Source: CBFIJI01 sp965662885 | GTDB taxonomy: Bacteria; Bacteroidota; Bacteroidia; Flavobacteriales; Flavobacteriaceae | Length of the DNA: 64,000 bases | Reading direction: 5' to 3' | Assembly (NCBI GenBank): GCA_965662885.1 | Contig: CBFIJI010000001.1 | Span: forward strand, 62,001-126,000 | In this document: positions 47,743 to 55,986 of the stretch, piece after piece | Layout: each line of letters opens with the position of its first letter | How positions within the stretch are numbered: the first letter of the stretch is position 1 | Notes under the pieces: model-generated | Databases searched by the model: none | Told to the model about the DNA's origin: nothing | What the model saw: the letters and a program-made list of their open reading frames with translations, nothing else | Program-made: the position numbers and the translations under genes

Positions 47743-49041
47743 TTAGTATTTTTTCGAATCCTTATTGATACCAAAATAAAAAGGAATGCCGATAAAAAGC
47801 AAGAGTGTACCCCAGATAATCACTTCGAATCCACTTCCAAAAATAACCCATACGCAAAAAATCATAGCAGCTACTGCTGTTATAATTTTTTTGGTGTTGC
47901 TAGGTGACTTTTTTGTTTTAAGAAGCAAAATCAAACTTAAAGCAGAAAGGAGGTAGGGCGTAAGTACCGAAAGCGTCGAAAGGTTCATCATAAAAGTAAA
48001 CGTATTCACAAGGCTTTCCGAAAAACGTAAGCCCATGACCACAGATGCTAACACACTTGATAAAACAATACCGAGTAAGGGTGCATTATTTTTATTTGTT
48101 TTTTTAAAAAGCCGAGGAAATAATTGATCTTGAGCGGCTGCCATTGGAATTTTTCCTTGTATGAGAATCCAACCATTTAAAGCGCCTAAGGTAGCAATGA
48201 TGGCTCCTGCTGCAACGATATAACCTGCTGCAGAACCCCAAAATAGTGTAGCAGCATCAGCAAAAGGGGCATTGGAGTGGGCCAACGTTTCCATGGGAAT
48301 AATTCCCATGATGGCGACAGAACTTAAAATATAGGCAACAATAGTGATTAGCGTTCCAGTAATAGTTGCACGTTGAATCGTTTTTTCAGCATTTTTTGTA
48401 TTAGCACTCGCTATTGAAGCACTTTCCATACCCAGAAACGCAAAGAGGGTGGCCGTTGTGGTGATTGTTATGGCACCAAAGTTGGTTTCATTGCTGCTAT
48501 TAAAAACGGTAAAATGATCGAGATTGATATAGAAAATACCAATAAAACCCACACACAGTATCGGGGTTAATTTTAGAATGGTGGTAATTCGCTGAACCGC
48601 TGCAATGGTTTTTAAGGGTTTGGAATTGATCCAAGTAAACAACCAAATAACACCTAATCCACAGCTAATGGCCGCAGGAGTATTGGTTTTAAGGAAGGGT
48701 AAGAAAACCTGAAGATAGCCTACAAAAGCGACAGCAATGGCTGCATTGGTGCACCAAATGGACACCCAATATCCCCAAGCGACTAAGTAACCTAAAAAAT
48801 TACCCAACCCCAAGCGGGTATATGCATAAGGACCTCCAATGGTGTTTGGAGCTATTTTTCCTAAATGCCCGAAAGTTATGGCTAAAAGCAGCGCCCCTAA
48901 AGAGGAACATAACCAACCAATAAGACTAATCCCGCCAAAGGCTGCCAAAGTAGCGGGAAGCAAAAAAATACCGGAGCCAATCATGTTTCCAGTGACTAAA
49001 GCAGTACTGGACCAAAAGCCAATTTTTTTTGAATTTGAAAT
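47743..49041 (-). CDS. APC-family amino acid permease with apparent ATT start
   Basis: With the ATG at 48984 the protein has 413 residues but begins in the middle of the first membrane helix (MIGSGIFLLPATLAAFGG). The same frame continues upstream for 22 codons before a stop at 49051, reading SNSKKIGFWSSTALVTGN just before that ATG, which is the usual APC N-terminus. The only candidate start for it is an ATT at 49039-49041 (then SNSKKIGFW); no ATG, GTG or TTG occurs there. I therefore give 432 residues starting at 49041. About twelve membrane segments follow. It is probably an amino-acid or amine importer for the Rieske pathway. Confidence 0.75.
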   Translation of the reverse strand: MSNSKKIGFWSSTALVTGNMIGSGIFLLPATLAAFGGISLIGWLCSSLGALLLAITFGHLGKIAPNTIGGPYAYTRLGLGNFLGYLVAWGYWVSIWCTNAAIAVAFVGYLQVFLPFLKTNTPAAISCGLGVIWLFTWINSKPLKTIAAVQRITTILKLTPILCVGFIGIFYINLDHFTVFNSSNETNFGAITITTTATLFAFLGMESASIASANTKNAEKTIQRATITGTLITIVAYILSSVAIMGIIPMETLAHSNAPFADAATLFWGSAAGYIVAAGAIIATLGALNGWILIQGKIPMAAAQDQLFPRLFKKTNKNNAPLLGIVLSSVLASVVMGLRFSESLVNTFTFMMNLSTLSVLTPYLLSALSLILLLKTKKSPSNTKKIITAVAAMIFCVWVIFGSGFEVIIWGTLLLFIGIPFYFGINKDSKKY

Positions 49042-49154
49042 ATGCTTATTTTATGATAAAGGTATTTAAAATTATTGGAAAGGTTTTTGGTTAAATTTAA
49101 TTGAAAAACAAAAGAAGGGGCTTAGTGTTCCTAAAATTTTATAGGATTTAATGT

Positions 49155-49589
49155 TTAATGATGGTGATCTTCCAAAAGATGTTCACGATAGTTACTTTCT
49201 ACTTGATCTATATATTCGGCTTTGCTTCCAAGAATATTATTTTTTTTAAAGTGACTAAGAATGGGGTTTTGACCGCGTAAGTGTTTATCCCCCCAAAAAA
49301 GAAGTTCTGTAATAACAGGAGTTAAAGCAAGTCCTTTTTTGGTAAGCCTGTAGTGCTTAACTTTTTTGTCTAAAGGACACTCTTCTTTGTAGATAATTTT
49401 ATTTTCTTCGAGTTGTTTTAATCGGGAAGATAGAATATTGGAGGCTATCTTTTCAGATGATTGGGAAAATTGTTTAAAGGTGGATTTTTCAAGAATAAGG
49501 ATGTCTCTTATGATCAATAAAGACCACTTATCGCCAAATAAGTCTAAGGCGGAACTGACAGGACATCTAGATCGAAAATCGGTTTTCAT
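49155..49589 (-). CDS. HxlR-family transcriptional regulator
   Basis: A 144-residue winged-helix protein. CPVSSALDLFGDKWSLLIIRDILILEKSTFKQFSQSSEKIASNILSSRLKQLEENKII and YRLTKKGLALTPVITELLFWGDKHL are the HxlR signatures; C9 is the usual redox-sensing or effector-near cysteine position. It lies just upstream of the APC permease, Rieske and fusion genes on the same strand, with a gap of about 113 bases, so it is the likely regulator of that pathway. Confidence 0.9.
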   Translation of the reverse strand: MKTDFRSRCPVSSALDLFGDKWSLLIIRDILILEKSTFKQFSQSSEKIASNILSSRLKQLEENKIIYKEECPLDKKVKHYRLTKKGLALTPVITELLFWGDKHLRGQNPILSHFKKNNILGSKAEYIDQVESNYREHLLEDHHH

Positions 49590-49623
49590 GGTTGTGCAAT
49601 TTACATTAAATTAACATAACTAG

Positions 49624-49652
49624 CAATTGTTACCATTTAACTTGTTAACAAT
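49624..49652. promoter_or_regulatory. Candidate HxlR operator
   Basis: TTGTTAACAA, a perfect 10-bp palindrome, lies at 49642-49651, preceded by a similar ATTGTTACC at 49626-49634. Both are 40-60 bases upstream of the HxlR start. This is where an autoregulatory HxlR site is expected. Confidence 0.35.
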
Positions 49653-49737
49653 CAAGTATGAAAATGGACTCTTTTCTTAGGTGTCTTCAAACGCTATTTG
49701 ACAATCAGAATTCCTAGTAACTCCCTCTATTTTTTAC

Positions 49738-50493
49738 TTATTTGCTTCTATCCATCGCTACTTTCCGCGCCATTTCAATTTGTTCTGCTGTAATTCGATA
49801 GCCTGAGGCCTTCATTAAACAGTCGTTACATTGATTATGCCCAAGGCTTAGTACATGTCCCAATTCATGGGCAATGGTTCTTGATAGGGAACCTCTAACA
49901 AAGGTATTTTCATCTTCTACCAAAAGTGTTTTCTCTGGAATTCCTCCTCGGTTATGTTTATTAGACCAGGTTCCAACAACCGTATGATATCCGAAAGGTC
50001 GCATGGCATTACCTTGTGAGGTATTTCCTATAAAAGGGAATAAATAAATATGAAAAAGGTTGGTACCCAATTCCTCAGGTGTACTCTTATACCGCTTTTT
50101 CATTAATCGATACAGGTGTGGAAGTCGTTTGGGGTCCGATTTCCCGGCGGCATCTCTTTTGGTGTTGATTACAAAATCGATGGAATTTTCAAACCCCTTA
50201 AATGGGCGAATATCTTCCTCAATAATCGACTCGATTTCCCATTGAATATTGGCTTGTTTCCAAATACGATTAACTTCAGGTAAAATCGTGTTTTTGACAT
50301 CTGAAGGACTTACCCATGATTCCATCTCTGTGCCTAATGGATGTATCCATGGGCTTGATTGTATGATGTGAACTCTTAAATTTAAGGGGATTGCATTTGT
50401 TATTGATTCTTGATCGTTCAGCGATTGTAAGGGCACAAACCCTTGAAACAAAAAGCTTACAATAATACCAATTACCCAAAGTAATTTTTTCAT
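49738..50493 (-). CDS. Secreted metzincin-like zinc metallopeptidase
   Basis: A 251-residue protein starting at the ATG at 50493 (MKKLLWVIGIIVSFLFQGFVPLQ, a signal peptide); an earlier in-frame ATG at 50532 adds 13 residues. The zinc site HELGHVLSLGH is at 209-219 (HExxHxxxxxH) and a Met occurs eight residues later (CLMKASGYR, M227), as in the Met-turn of metzincins. The N-terminal part (IPLNLRVHIIQSSPWIHPLG) has no family I recognise. It is a small secreted protease, with only one Cys pair visible at 222-225 (QCNDC). Confidence 0.8.
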   Translation of the reverse strand: MKKLLWVIGIIVSFLFQGFVPLQSLNDQESITNAIPLNLRVHIIQSSPWIHPLGTEMESWVSPSDVKNTILPEVNRIWKQANIQWEIESIIEEDIRPFKGFENSIDFVINTKRDAAGKSDPKRLPHLYRLMKKRYKSTPEELGTNLFHIYLFPFIGNTSQGNAMRPFGYHTVVGTWSNKHNRGGIPEKTLLVEDENTFVRGSLSRTIAHELGHVLSLGHNQCNDCLMKASGYRITAEQIEMARKVAMDRSK

Positions 50494-50589
50494 TTTAAAA
50501 TAATTTATGTCTATAAAATAGCTAAGCACCAAATCATTGACACTGCGTCTAAATGTAGGGCTATTTTATTAGCTCTCCTTTTTACTTCT

Positions 50590-51111
50590 TTAGTTTACCT
50601 TCAATTTCATCATTAAATCAGTCTGTTCTTCTTCTCCTAATATAAAAATGTGCTGATCAAATTCCACAAATCCATTTTTCTGATAAAACCGAATGGCTTT
50701 AGGATTCTTTTCCCAAACACCAAGCCAGACATAATCCACATTCATTTGTTGGGCGATTTCTAAGGCTTTTTCAAAAAGGAGTTGTCCCACCCTTTTCCCT
50801 TGAAATTTTTTTAATACATAAATCCGTTCAATCTCAAGGCTATTTTCTTTCTTGTTTTCTGTTTGTGCAGCACCAAAATTGACCTTTAAATAACCAATGG
50901 GGTTTTCTCTCAGCGTCACAAAATAAAAGGCAGTGTCTTTGTGCGTAATTTCTGTTTTTAGTTTTACCAATGAAAAACTATTTTCCAAGTACTGTTTAAA
51001 ATTGGCTTCTGTATTGTCTGCAGCATACGTCTGGGTAAACGTTTTTATTCCAATTTTTTGCAATTGGTCAAGGTCTTCTAGAGTTATTTTTTTGATTGCT
51101 AATGGCTCCAT
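50590..51111 (-). CDS. GNAT-family N-acetyltransferase
   Basis: A 173-residue protein. LEIERIYVLKKFQGKRVGQLLFEKALEIAQQ carries the acetyl-CoA loop (QGKRVG), followed by VDYVWLGVWEKNPKAIRFYQKNGFVEFDQHIF. This is the layout of the spermidine/PaiA-type GNAT proteins. It has its own promoter region and no obvious partner; acceptor unknown. Confidence 0.88.
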   Translation of the reverse strand: MEPLAIKKITLEDLDQLQKIGIKTFTQTYAADNTEANFKQYLENSFSLVKLKTEITHKDTAFYFVTLRENPIGYLKVNFGAAQTENKKENSLEIERIYVLKKFQGKRVGQLLFEKALEIAQQMNVDYVWLGVWEKNPKAIRFYQKNGFVEFDQHIFILGEEEQTDLMMKLKVN

Positions 51112-51466
51112 AAAAGTATTTGTTTCCTGATAATTAGGGAAGGCCTCTTATATTTTTGAGACTCCAGCAATTTCTGGTTTCTTTTTTCAATGGGTTAATA
51201 AAATTAAATAACTACAATTATAGAGGAGTAAAATCCGCTTGTGTTTTTGGTCATCTATAGTATCTTGGGTGTTATTGTTTTTAAGTCATGCTTATACGAT
51301 GCTTTTAAAAAACACCTATTTTCAAAACTAATCAATATCATTTTTTGAACAAATAAAGTATCCTGTAATATGGATATTCGTTTTTTGAAGAATTTTATTT
51401 CTATCAAACAGCGGCAAATTAACAAGAGTCCCTTGAGCTTTTATAGTGGGTTGGTTTTAAAAGGAA
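51112..51466. other. 355-bp intergenic region, no feature found
   Basis: AT-rich. No hairpin with a T-run, no inverted repeat of note and no frame with support. Confidence 0.5.
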
Positions 51467-51901
51467 TTACCCCATTAATTTTTGTAAGGCTGTTCGTATG
51501 GGTGAAGGAATGGGTACGGCTTTATTGTCCATACGGTTCACAAAAACATGGACAAAGGAACCTACAGCAGCGGCTTCGGCATTCCCTTTTTTAAAGACGG
51601 CCAAACCATAAGTAACAGAACTGTTTCCCAACTTCTTCACTTTTATACCAATTTCAAGGGTGTCAGGAAATGCAATACTTGAGCGATAGTCACAAGAAGA
51701 ATGCACCACATACCCTACAATAGGCGTATTTTGGAATTCAAATCCTCCTTGTTCGATTAAATAACGGTTAACAGCCGTGTCAAAATAGGAATAGTAAGTT
51801 ACATTATTAACATGACCAAACACATCATTATCCATCCACCGCGTGGCGATGGGATGAAAATGGTGATAGTCATTTCTATGTATGGACGATGTCTCTTGCA
51901 T
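51467..51901 (-). CDS. Acyl-CoA thioesterase, hotdog fold
   Basis: A 144-residue protein. RWMDNDVFGHVNNVTYYSYFDTAVNRYLIEQGG is the 4-hydroxybenzoyl-CoA-thioesterase signature with its catalytic Asp in the DxxGHVNN stretch; SSCDYRSSIAFPDTLEIGIKVKKLGNSSVTYGLAVF follows. It hydrolyses an acyl-CoA of unknown chain. It is 43 bases downstream of the aldehyde dehydrogenase stop and on the same strand, so it may belong to the same transcript. Confidence 0.9.
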   Translation of the reverse strand: MQETSSIHRNDYHHFHPIATRWMDNDVFGHVNNVTYYSYFDTAVNRYLIEQGGFEFQNTPIVGYVVHSSCDYRSSIAFPDTLEIGIKVKKLGNSSVTYGLAVFKKGNAEAAAVGSFVHVFVNRMDNKAVPIPSPIRTALQKLMG

Positions 51902-51944
51902 AGGTTTTAGTTGTTAAAAAACTTTAAGTGCTATTTCTTGATCA

Positions 51945-53384
51945 TTAAACAATATTTCCAAAACACATATACTTGATTTCTAAATAATCTTCTATCCCAT
52001 ATTTAGACCCTTCTCTTCCTTGGCCAGAAAATTTAACCCCGCCAAAGGGGGCAACTTCTGTTGAAATCAAACCTTCATTAATCCCCACCATACCGTATTC
52101 TAAAGCTTCTGCTACTTTCCAACATCGAGACACACTTTCTGAATAAAAGTAAGCTGCCAAACCATAGACCGTATCATTCGCCATTTGGATGGCCTCTTTG
52201 TCTGAAGTAAACCTATAAACGGGGGCTACTGGTCCGAAAATTTCCTCAGAGGAAAACAACATTTCTTTCGTAGCATTTCCAATCACTGTCGGCTCAAAAA
52301 AACAGTGATCTACTGCTTTTCCTCCAGTCAAAATTTGACCTCCTTTTTGTTGTGCATCAGCAACAAATGCGGTCGTACTTTCCACAGCTTTACTGTTGAT
52401 CATTGGGCCAATTTGCACGCCAGATTCCAGTCCGTTCCCCATCTTTAGTTCTTTGACAGCTTCTACCAACTTTGTGGTAAAAGCCTCATAGATGTTTTCA
52501 TGAACCAAAATACGATTTACACAAACGCAGGTTTGTCCTGAATTTCGAAACTTGGAAACAATTGCACCTGCTACCGCTTTGTCCAAATCGGCATCTTCAA
52601 ATACTATAAAAGGGGCGTTCCCTCCCAATTCCAAACTGAGTTTTTTTAAGGTTCCAGCACTTTGTTCCATAAGGATTTGTCCAATACGTGTGGATCCTGT
52701 AAAAGATATTTTTTTCACCAGTTCACTTTGACAAAAGGCCTTTCCCATTTCAGCTGAATTTTTTCCTACGACAACATTGACTACCCCGGGTGGAAAGCCA
52801 GCTTGTTCCGCCAAGTGGGCTAAGGCCAAGGCTGTTAATGGCGATTCATAGGTTGGTCGAATGATGGTCGTACAGCCAGCAGCCAAAGCTGGAGCAACTT
52901 TTCGAGTAATCATCGCTAAGGGGAAGTTCCAAGGAGTAATAGCTGCAACAACACCAATAGGCTGTTTGATCACCACTAATCGACGGTCTTCTGTATGTGG
53001 AGGAATTACATCGCCATAGGCTCGCTTTCCTTCCTCTGCAAACCATTTTACAAAAGCGGCAGCATAGGCCACTTCACCTTTACTTTCGTTAAGGGGTTTA
53101 CCACATTCTAAGGTCATAATTTCTGCTAGAGCATCCGTATGTTCCAGAATAAGATCATTCCATTTTTCTAAAATAGCCCCTCGGTGTTTTGCTGTTGTTT
53201 TTCGCCATGGATCAAAGGCTTGATGGGCTGCTTGAATTGCTTTTTGAGTTAGTCTTACACCACCATCCATAAGAGTTGCAATTGTTTCTTTATTGGCTGG
53301 GTTTAAAACGTCAAAAGAGTCATTCCCTTCTGTTGTCCATTCGCCATTGACATAGGATCGGTCAAAGAATAAATCATGCTTCAT
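51945..53384 (-). CDS. NAD(P)-dependent aldehyde dehydrogenase (succinate-semialdehyde dehydrogenase-like)
   Basis: A 479-residue protein. ITPWNFPLAMITRKVAPALAAGCT at 149-172, SFTGSTRIGQ, LSLELGGNAPF with E252, and FRNSGQTCVCVNR with catalytic C286. The best general match is the succinate-semialdehyde dehydrogenase subgroup (GabD-like). An oddity: the usual KPAExTP cofactor motif reads RPTYESP (R176). Starts two bases after the ADH gene stop. It would oxidise the aldehyde released by that enzyme or by the phospholyase-like fusion. Confidence 0.9.
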   Translation of the reverse strand: MKHDLFFDRSYVNGEWTTEGNDSFDVLNPANKETIATLMDGGVRLTQKAIQAAHQAFDPWRKTTAKHRGAILEKWNDLILEHTDALAEIMTLECGKPLNESKGEVAYAAAFVKWFAEEGKRAYGDVIPPHTEDRRLVVIKQPIGVVAAITPWNFPLAMITRKVAPALAAGCTTIIRPTYESPLTALALAHLAEQAGFPPGVVNVVVGKNSAEMGKAFCQSELVKKISFTGSTRIGQILMEQSAGTLKKLSLELGGNAPFIVFEDADLDKAVAGAIVSKFRNSGQTCVCVNRILVHENIYEAFTTKLVEAVKELKMGNGLESGVQIGPMINSKAVESTTAFVADAQQKGGQILTGGKAVDHCFFEPTVIGNATKEMLFSSEEIFGPVAPVYRFTSDKEAIQMANDTVYGLAAYFYSESVSRCWKVAEALEYGMVGINEGLISTEVAPFGGVKFSGQGREGSKYGIEDYLEIKYMCFGNIV

Positions 53385-53386
53385 TG

Positions 53387-54535
53387 TTATGTAGTTTTAG
53401 GAGAGTGATCGTCAAAAAGGATAACTTGTCGAATAGCATCGCCCGATGCTAAACGTTCAAAGCCTTCGTTAATTTCGTTTAAACTGATTGTATGTGTTAT
53501 CAGTTGTTCCACGGCTAATCGCCCAGATTTATAGAGTTCGATATAGGCTGGAATATCTCTAGAGGGGACACAACTGCCCAGATAGGATCCTTTAAGGGAT
53601 TTTTCCATTCCAACCAACGCAACGGGAGAAAGTTGTAAGCGGGCATCAGGGTGGGGGAGTGCAGCTGTAACCGCAGTTCCACCTCGTTTTGCAGCTTGAA
53701 AAGCAAAGTCTAAGGCGGGAATGGCTCCTGCAAATTCAACAGCAACATCGACGCCACCCCCTGTTAGGTCTCTCAAGTTTTCCAAGGCCCCTGCTTTGGA
53801 GGAGTCCAGGACATGATGTGCTCCTAGACGTTTGGCAATGGCTCTTTTTTCGGGGTTTAGGTCGGCAGCAATAATCTTACTCGCCCCAGCGGCTTTTGCT
53901 CCTAAAATGGCAGAAAGCCCAACACCTCCTAGACCAACCACAAGTACACTGTCTCCAAATTTTAATTGTGCCGTATTGACCACTGCACCTACTCCAGTCA
54001 TGATGGCACAGCCAAAAAGTGCTGCAATATCGAAGGGAATTTCTGGATCAATTTTAACCAAAGAGTCCACAGAAGCCACGGCATATTCTGCAAAGCCAGA
54101 AACACCGAGATGATGATGGTAGTAGTGGTCTCCTTGATGAATACGTTGATGCCCACCAAGGAGTGTCCCCTGACCGTTGGCTGCAGCTCCAGGCTCACAT
54201 AATGCCGCACGTCCACTGTGGCAGTAACTGCAATTCCCACAAGAGGGTAAAAAGGCAAACACAACATGATCGCCTACCGCTAAGTTTTTAACTCCTTCCC
54301 CTAGTTCTACAACTTCCCCAGCCGCTTCATGACCTAAAGCCATCGGCAGTGGGCGGGGACGGTTACCGTTGATGACAGAAAGATCGGAATGACAAAGGCC
54401 GGCCGCCTTTATTTTGACAAGCACTTCGTTAAAACCAGGGGGGTCCAGACGAACTTCTTCAATTTTAAGAGGATTGGACTGGGTGTAGGGCCTTTCTAAG
54501 TACATTTCATGTAATACAGCAGCTTTGGTTTTCAT
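53387..54535 (-). CDS. Zinc-dependent alcohol dehydrogenase (class III-like MDR)
   Basis: A 382-residue protein. The catalytic zinc residues are C48 and H69/E70 (GLCHSD, GHE), and the structural zinc is held by C99, C102, C105 and C113 (CGNCSYCHSGRAALC). GLGGVGLSAILGAKAAGASKIIAADLN binds NAD. The layout resembles class III (glutathione-dependent formaldehyde dehydrogenase) and related long-chain ADHs. It overlaps the permease gene upstream by one base and precedes the aldehyde dehydrogenase by two, so alcohol to acid oxidation by a coupled pair is likely. Confidence 0.9.
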   Translation of the reverse strand: MKTKAAVLHEMYLERPYTQSNPLKIEEVRLDPPGFNEVLVKIKAAGLCHSDLSVINGNRPRPLPMALGHEAAGEVVELGEGVKNLAVGDHVVFAFLPSCGNCSYCHSGRAALCEPGAAANGQGTLLGGHQRIHQGDHYYHHHLGVSGFAEYAVASVDSLVKIDPEIPFDIAALFGCAIMTGVGAVVNTAQLKFGDSVLVVGLGGVGLSAILGAKAAGASKIIAADLNPEKRAIAKRLGAHHVLDSSKAGALENLRDLTGGGVDVAVEFAGAIPALDFAFQAAKRGGTAVTAALPHPDARLQLSPVALVGMEKSLKGSYLGSCVPSRDIPAYIELYKSGRLAVEQLITHTISLNEINEGFERLASGDAIRQVILFDDHSPKTT

Positions 54536-55926
54536 CAGCGATTCTTCTTTTTATGGTTTATAAATAGATCAGTGGGCGAAGTTGTTCCTCCATTTTTAAA
54601 AAAGTTTTTCCCATAGAGTAAAGCTACCAAAAGTATCCCAGCTACAAAGGCCCAGCTCGCTCCTTTTACAACCAAGATGGCGGCAATGATTCCTGCTATT
54701 CCCAAATCTTTATGACTTTTGGCTTCCAAAATACCAATACGAACGCTAACAAAACCTTGAATGATAAGGGTGAGGGCTAAGGCGATACCCAAAATGGGTT
54801 TAACTAAGCTGACAATAGGGAGTAGTAACAAGCCGGTATTGGTACCCCAGCGAAAGGACCCACTTCCTCCAAAAATGGAATTCATGGCCACTTTTCCTTG
54901 TTTATAGCGTTCAACAATGACCACATGCATGGCGGCCCAGAGGGGGCCACACATGGTGACGTCAGGCCCTATAAAACTCATGACGCTATTACGTCCTCCA
55001 AAAATTAAGTGGGCGCGGTTGGGATCGTAGTCAATTTTTTCATCCTGTCGATCTTGGTCGGCTTCCATCAAGATGGCCTCACTTTGAAGAACATCACCAA
55101 ACAAAACAATATAAGCAGCCATAACAGTCGGAAGGGCCGTAAGGAACATTTTTAAGTTGGGGAGGCCAACACCAAAAACAGTGTATTCGTTGAAGAGTAT
55201 TTTAAAATTGGGTTGTGTAATTCCCCATTCTATTTGTGGCCAAGCCACTTCCTGAGCCAATGGGGCTATAACTACCGCCAATAAAATGATGGGAAAAATC
55301 CCTAGTTTTCCAATAATGGCCGATACTTTATATTGTTTTCGTAGTTGTTCAAAATGTTTGGAATAGATTAAATAGAAGGCGATACCCACACTAATCGTGA
55401 TGCTGTATGGAAAATTATCGAATCGTCCTCCTTCTTTAAAAACGGTAGTGATGGCAGCTATCCCTGCACCCACAATAATACCAGATTTAATTGCAGAGGG
55501 AATTAAATGGACAACTTTGGTTGCCAATTTGGTAACCCCTAGACCAATAGTTAGGAGCCCCAATAGTAGTTGAAAGGCCATAAGTGCTTTGACGCGTTCC
55601 ACTCCCATCGGGAAGCTTTGGACATAAACCATCAGAAGTGGGATGGCAGGGGTGATCCATCCAGGAACAACGGGATCTCCAAGAAGATGATGAGCCAGAT
55701 ACATAAACCCATTGAGCAGTACAATGGCCATGGCTGCCTCAAAGGGCATGCCTAAAAGTTCAATGATTAATGGAATGGCGGCCAAATCCACAGCACACAT
55801 TAACAAGCCTTGAAAATAGTCAGGCCATTCAAAGCGGTAATGAATAAATGGTAAGCGAAGTTTAAACGGTCCCAAGGCTATAAAGGGTGCCTCTTGATTA
55901 GCTAAGCGGTTTTTCCAATGTCCCAT
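54535..55926 (-). CDS. Membrane permease, NCS2/SLC23-SLC26-like fold
   Basis: A 463-residue protein with about 12 membrane segments. WPDYFQGLLMCAVDLAAIPLIIELLG, GDPVVPGWITPAIPLLMVYVQSF, LIPSAIKSGIIVGAGIAAITTVF and GPDVTMCGPLWAAMHVVIVERY resemble the nucleobase-ascorbate/SulP superfamily, but there is no STAS domain. I cannot name the substrate. Its stop overlaps the ADH start by one base, so it presumably imports the alcohol or its precursor. Confidence 0.75.
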   Translation of the reverse strand: MGHWKNRLANQEAPFIALGPFKLRLPFIHYRFEWPDYFQGLLMCAVDLAAIPLIIELLGMPFEAAMAIVLLNGFMYLAHHLLGDPVVPGWITPAIPLLMVYVQSFPMGVERVKALMAFQLLLGLLTIGLGVTKLATKVVHLIPSAIKSGIIVGAGIAAITTVFKEGGRFDNFPYSITISVGIAFYLIYSKHFEQLRKQYKVSAIIGKLGIFPIILLAVVIAPLAQEVAWPQIEWGITQPNFKILFNEYTVFGVGLPNLKMFLTALPTVMAAYIVLFGDVLQSEAILMEADQDRQDEKIDYDPNRAHLIFGGRNSVMSFIGPDVTMCGPLWAAMHVVIVERYKQGKVAMNSIFGGSGSFRWGTNTGLLLLPIVSLVKPILGIALALTLIIQGFVSVRIGILEAKSHKDLGIAGIIAAILVVKGASWAFVAGILLVALLYGKNFFKNGGTTSPTDLFINHKKKNR

Positions 55927-55986
55927 AGAGAGTCTAATTTAATGCAATTTTATGGGGATACAAAAGGATGGGATCCCTAGGTCAAC

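Noticed and set aside
51370..51594. A plus-strand 74-residue frame overlapping the thioesterase
   Set aside because: It overlaps the well-supported thioesterase for more than half of its length and has no features of its own.
53998..54267. An 89-residue frame within the alcohol dehydrogenase
   Set aside because: It falls within the zinc-binding region of the ADH, whose frame is certain.
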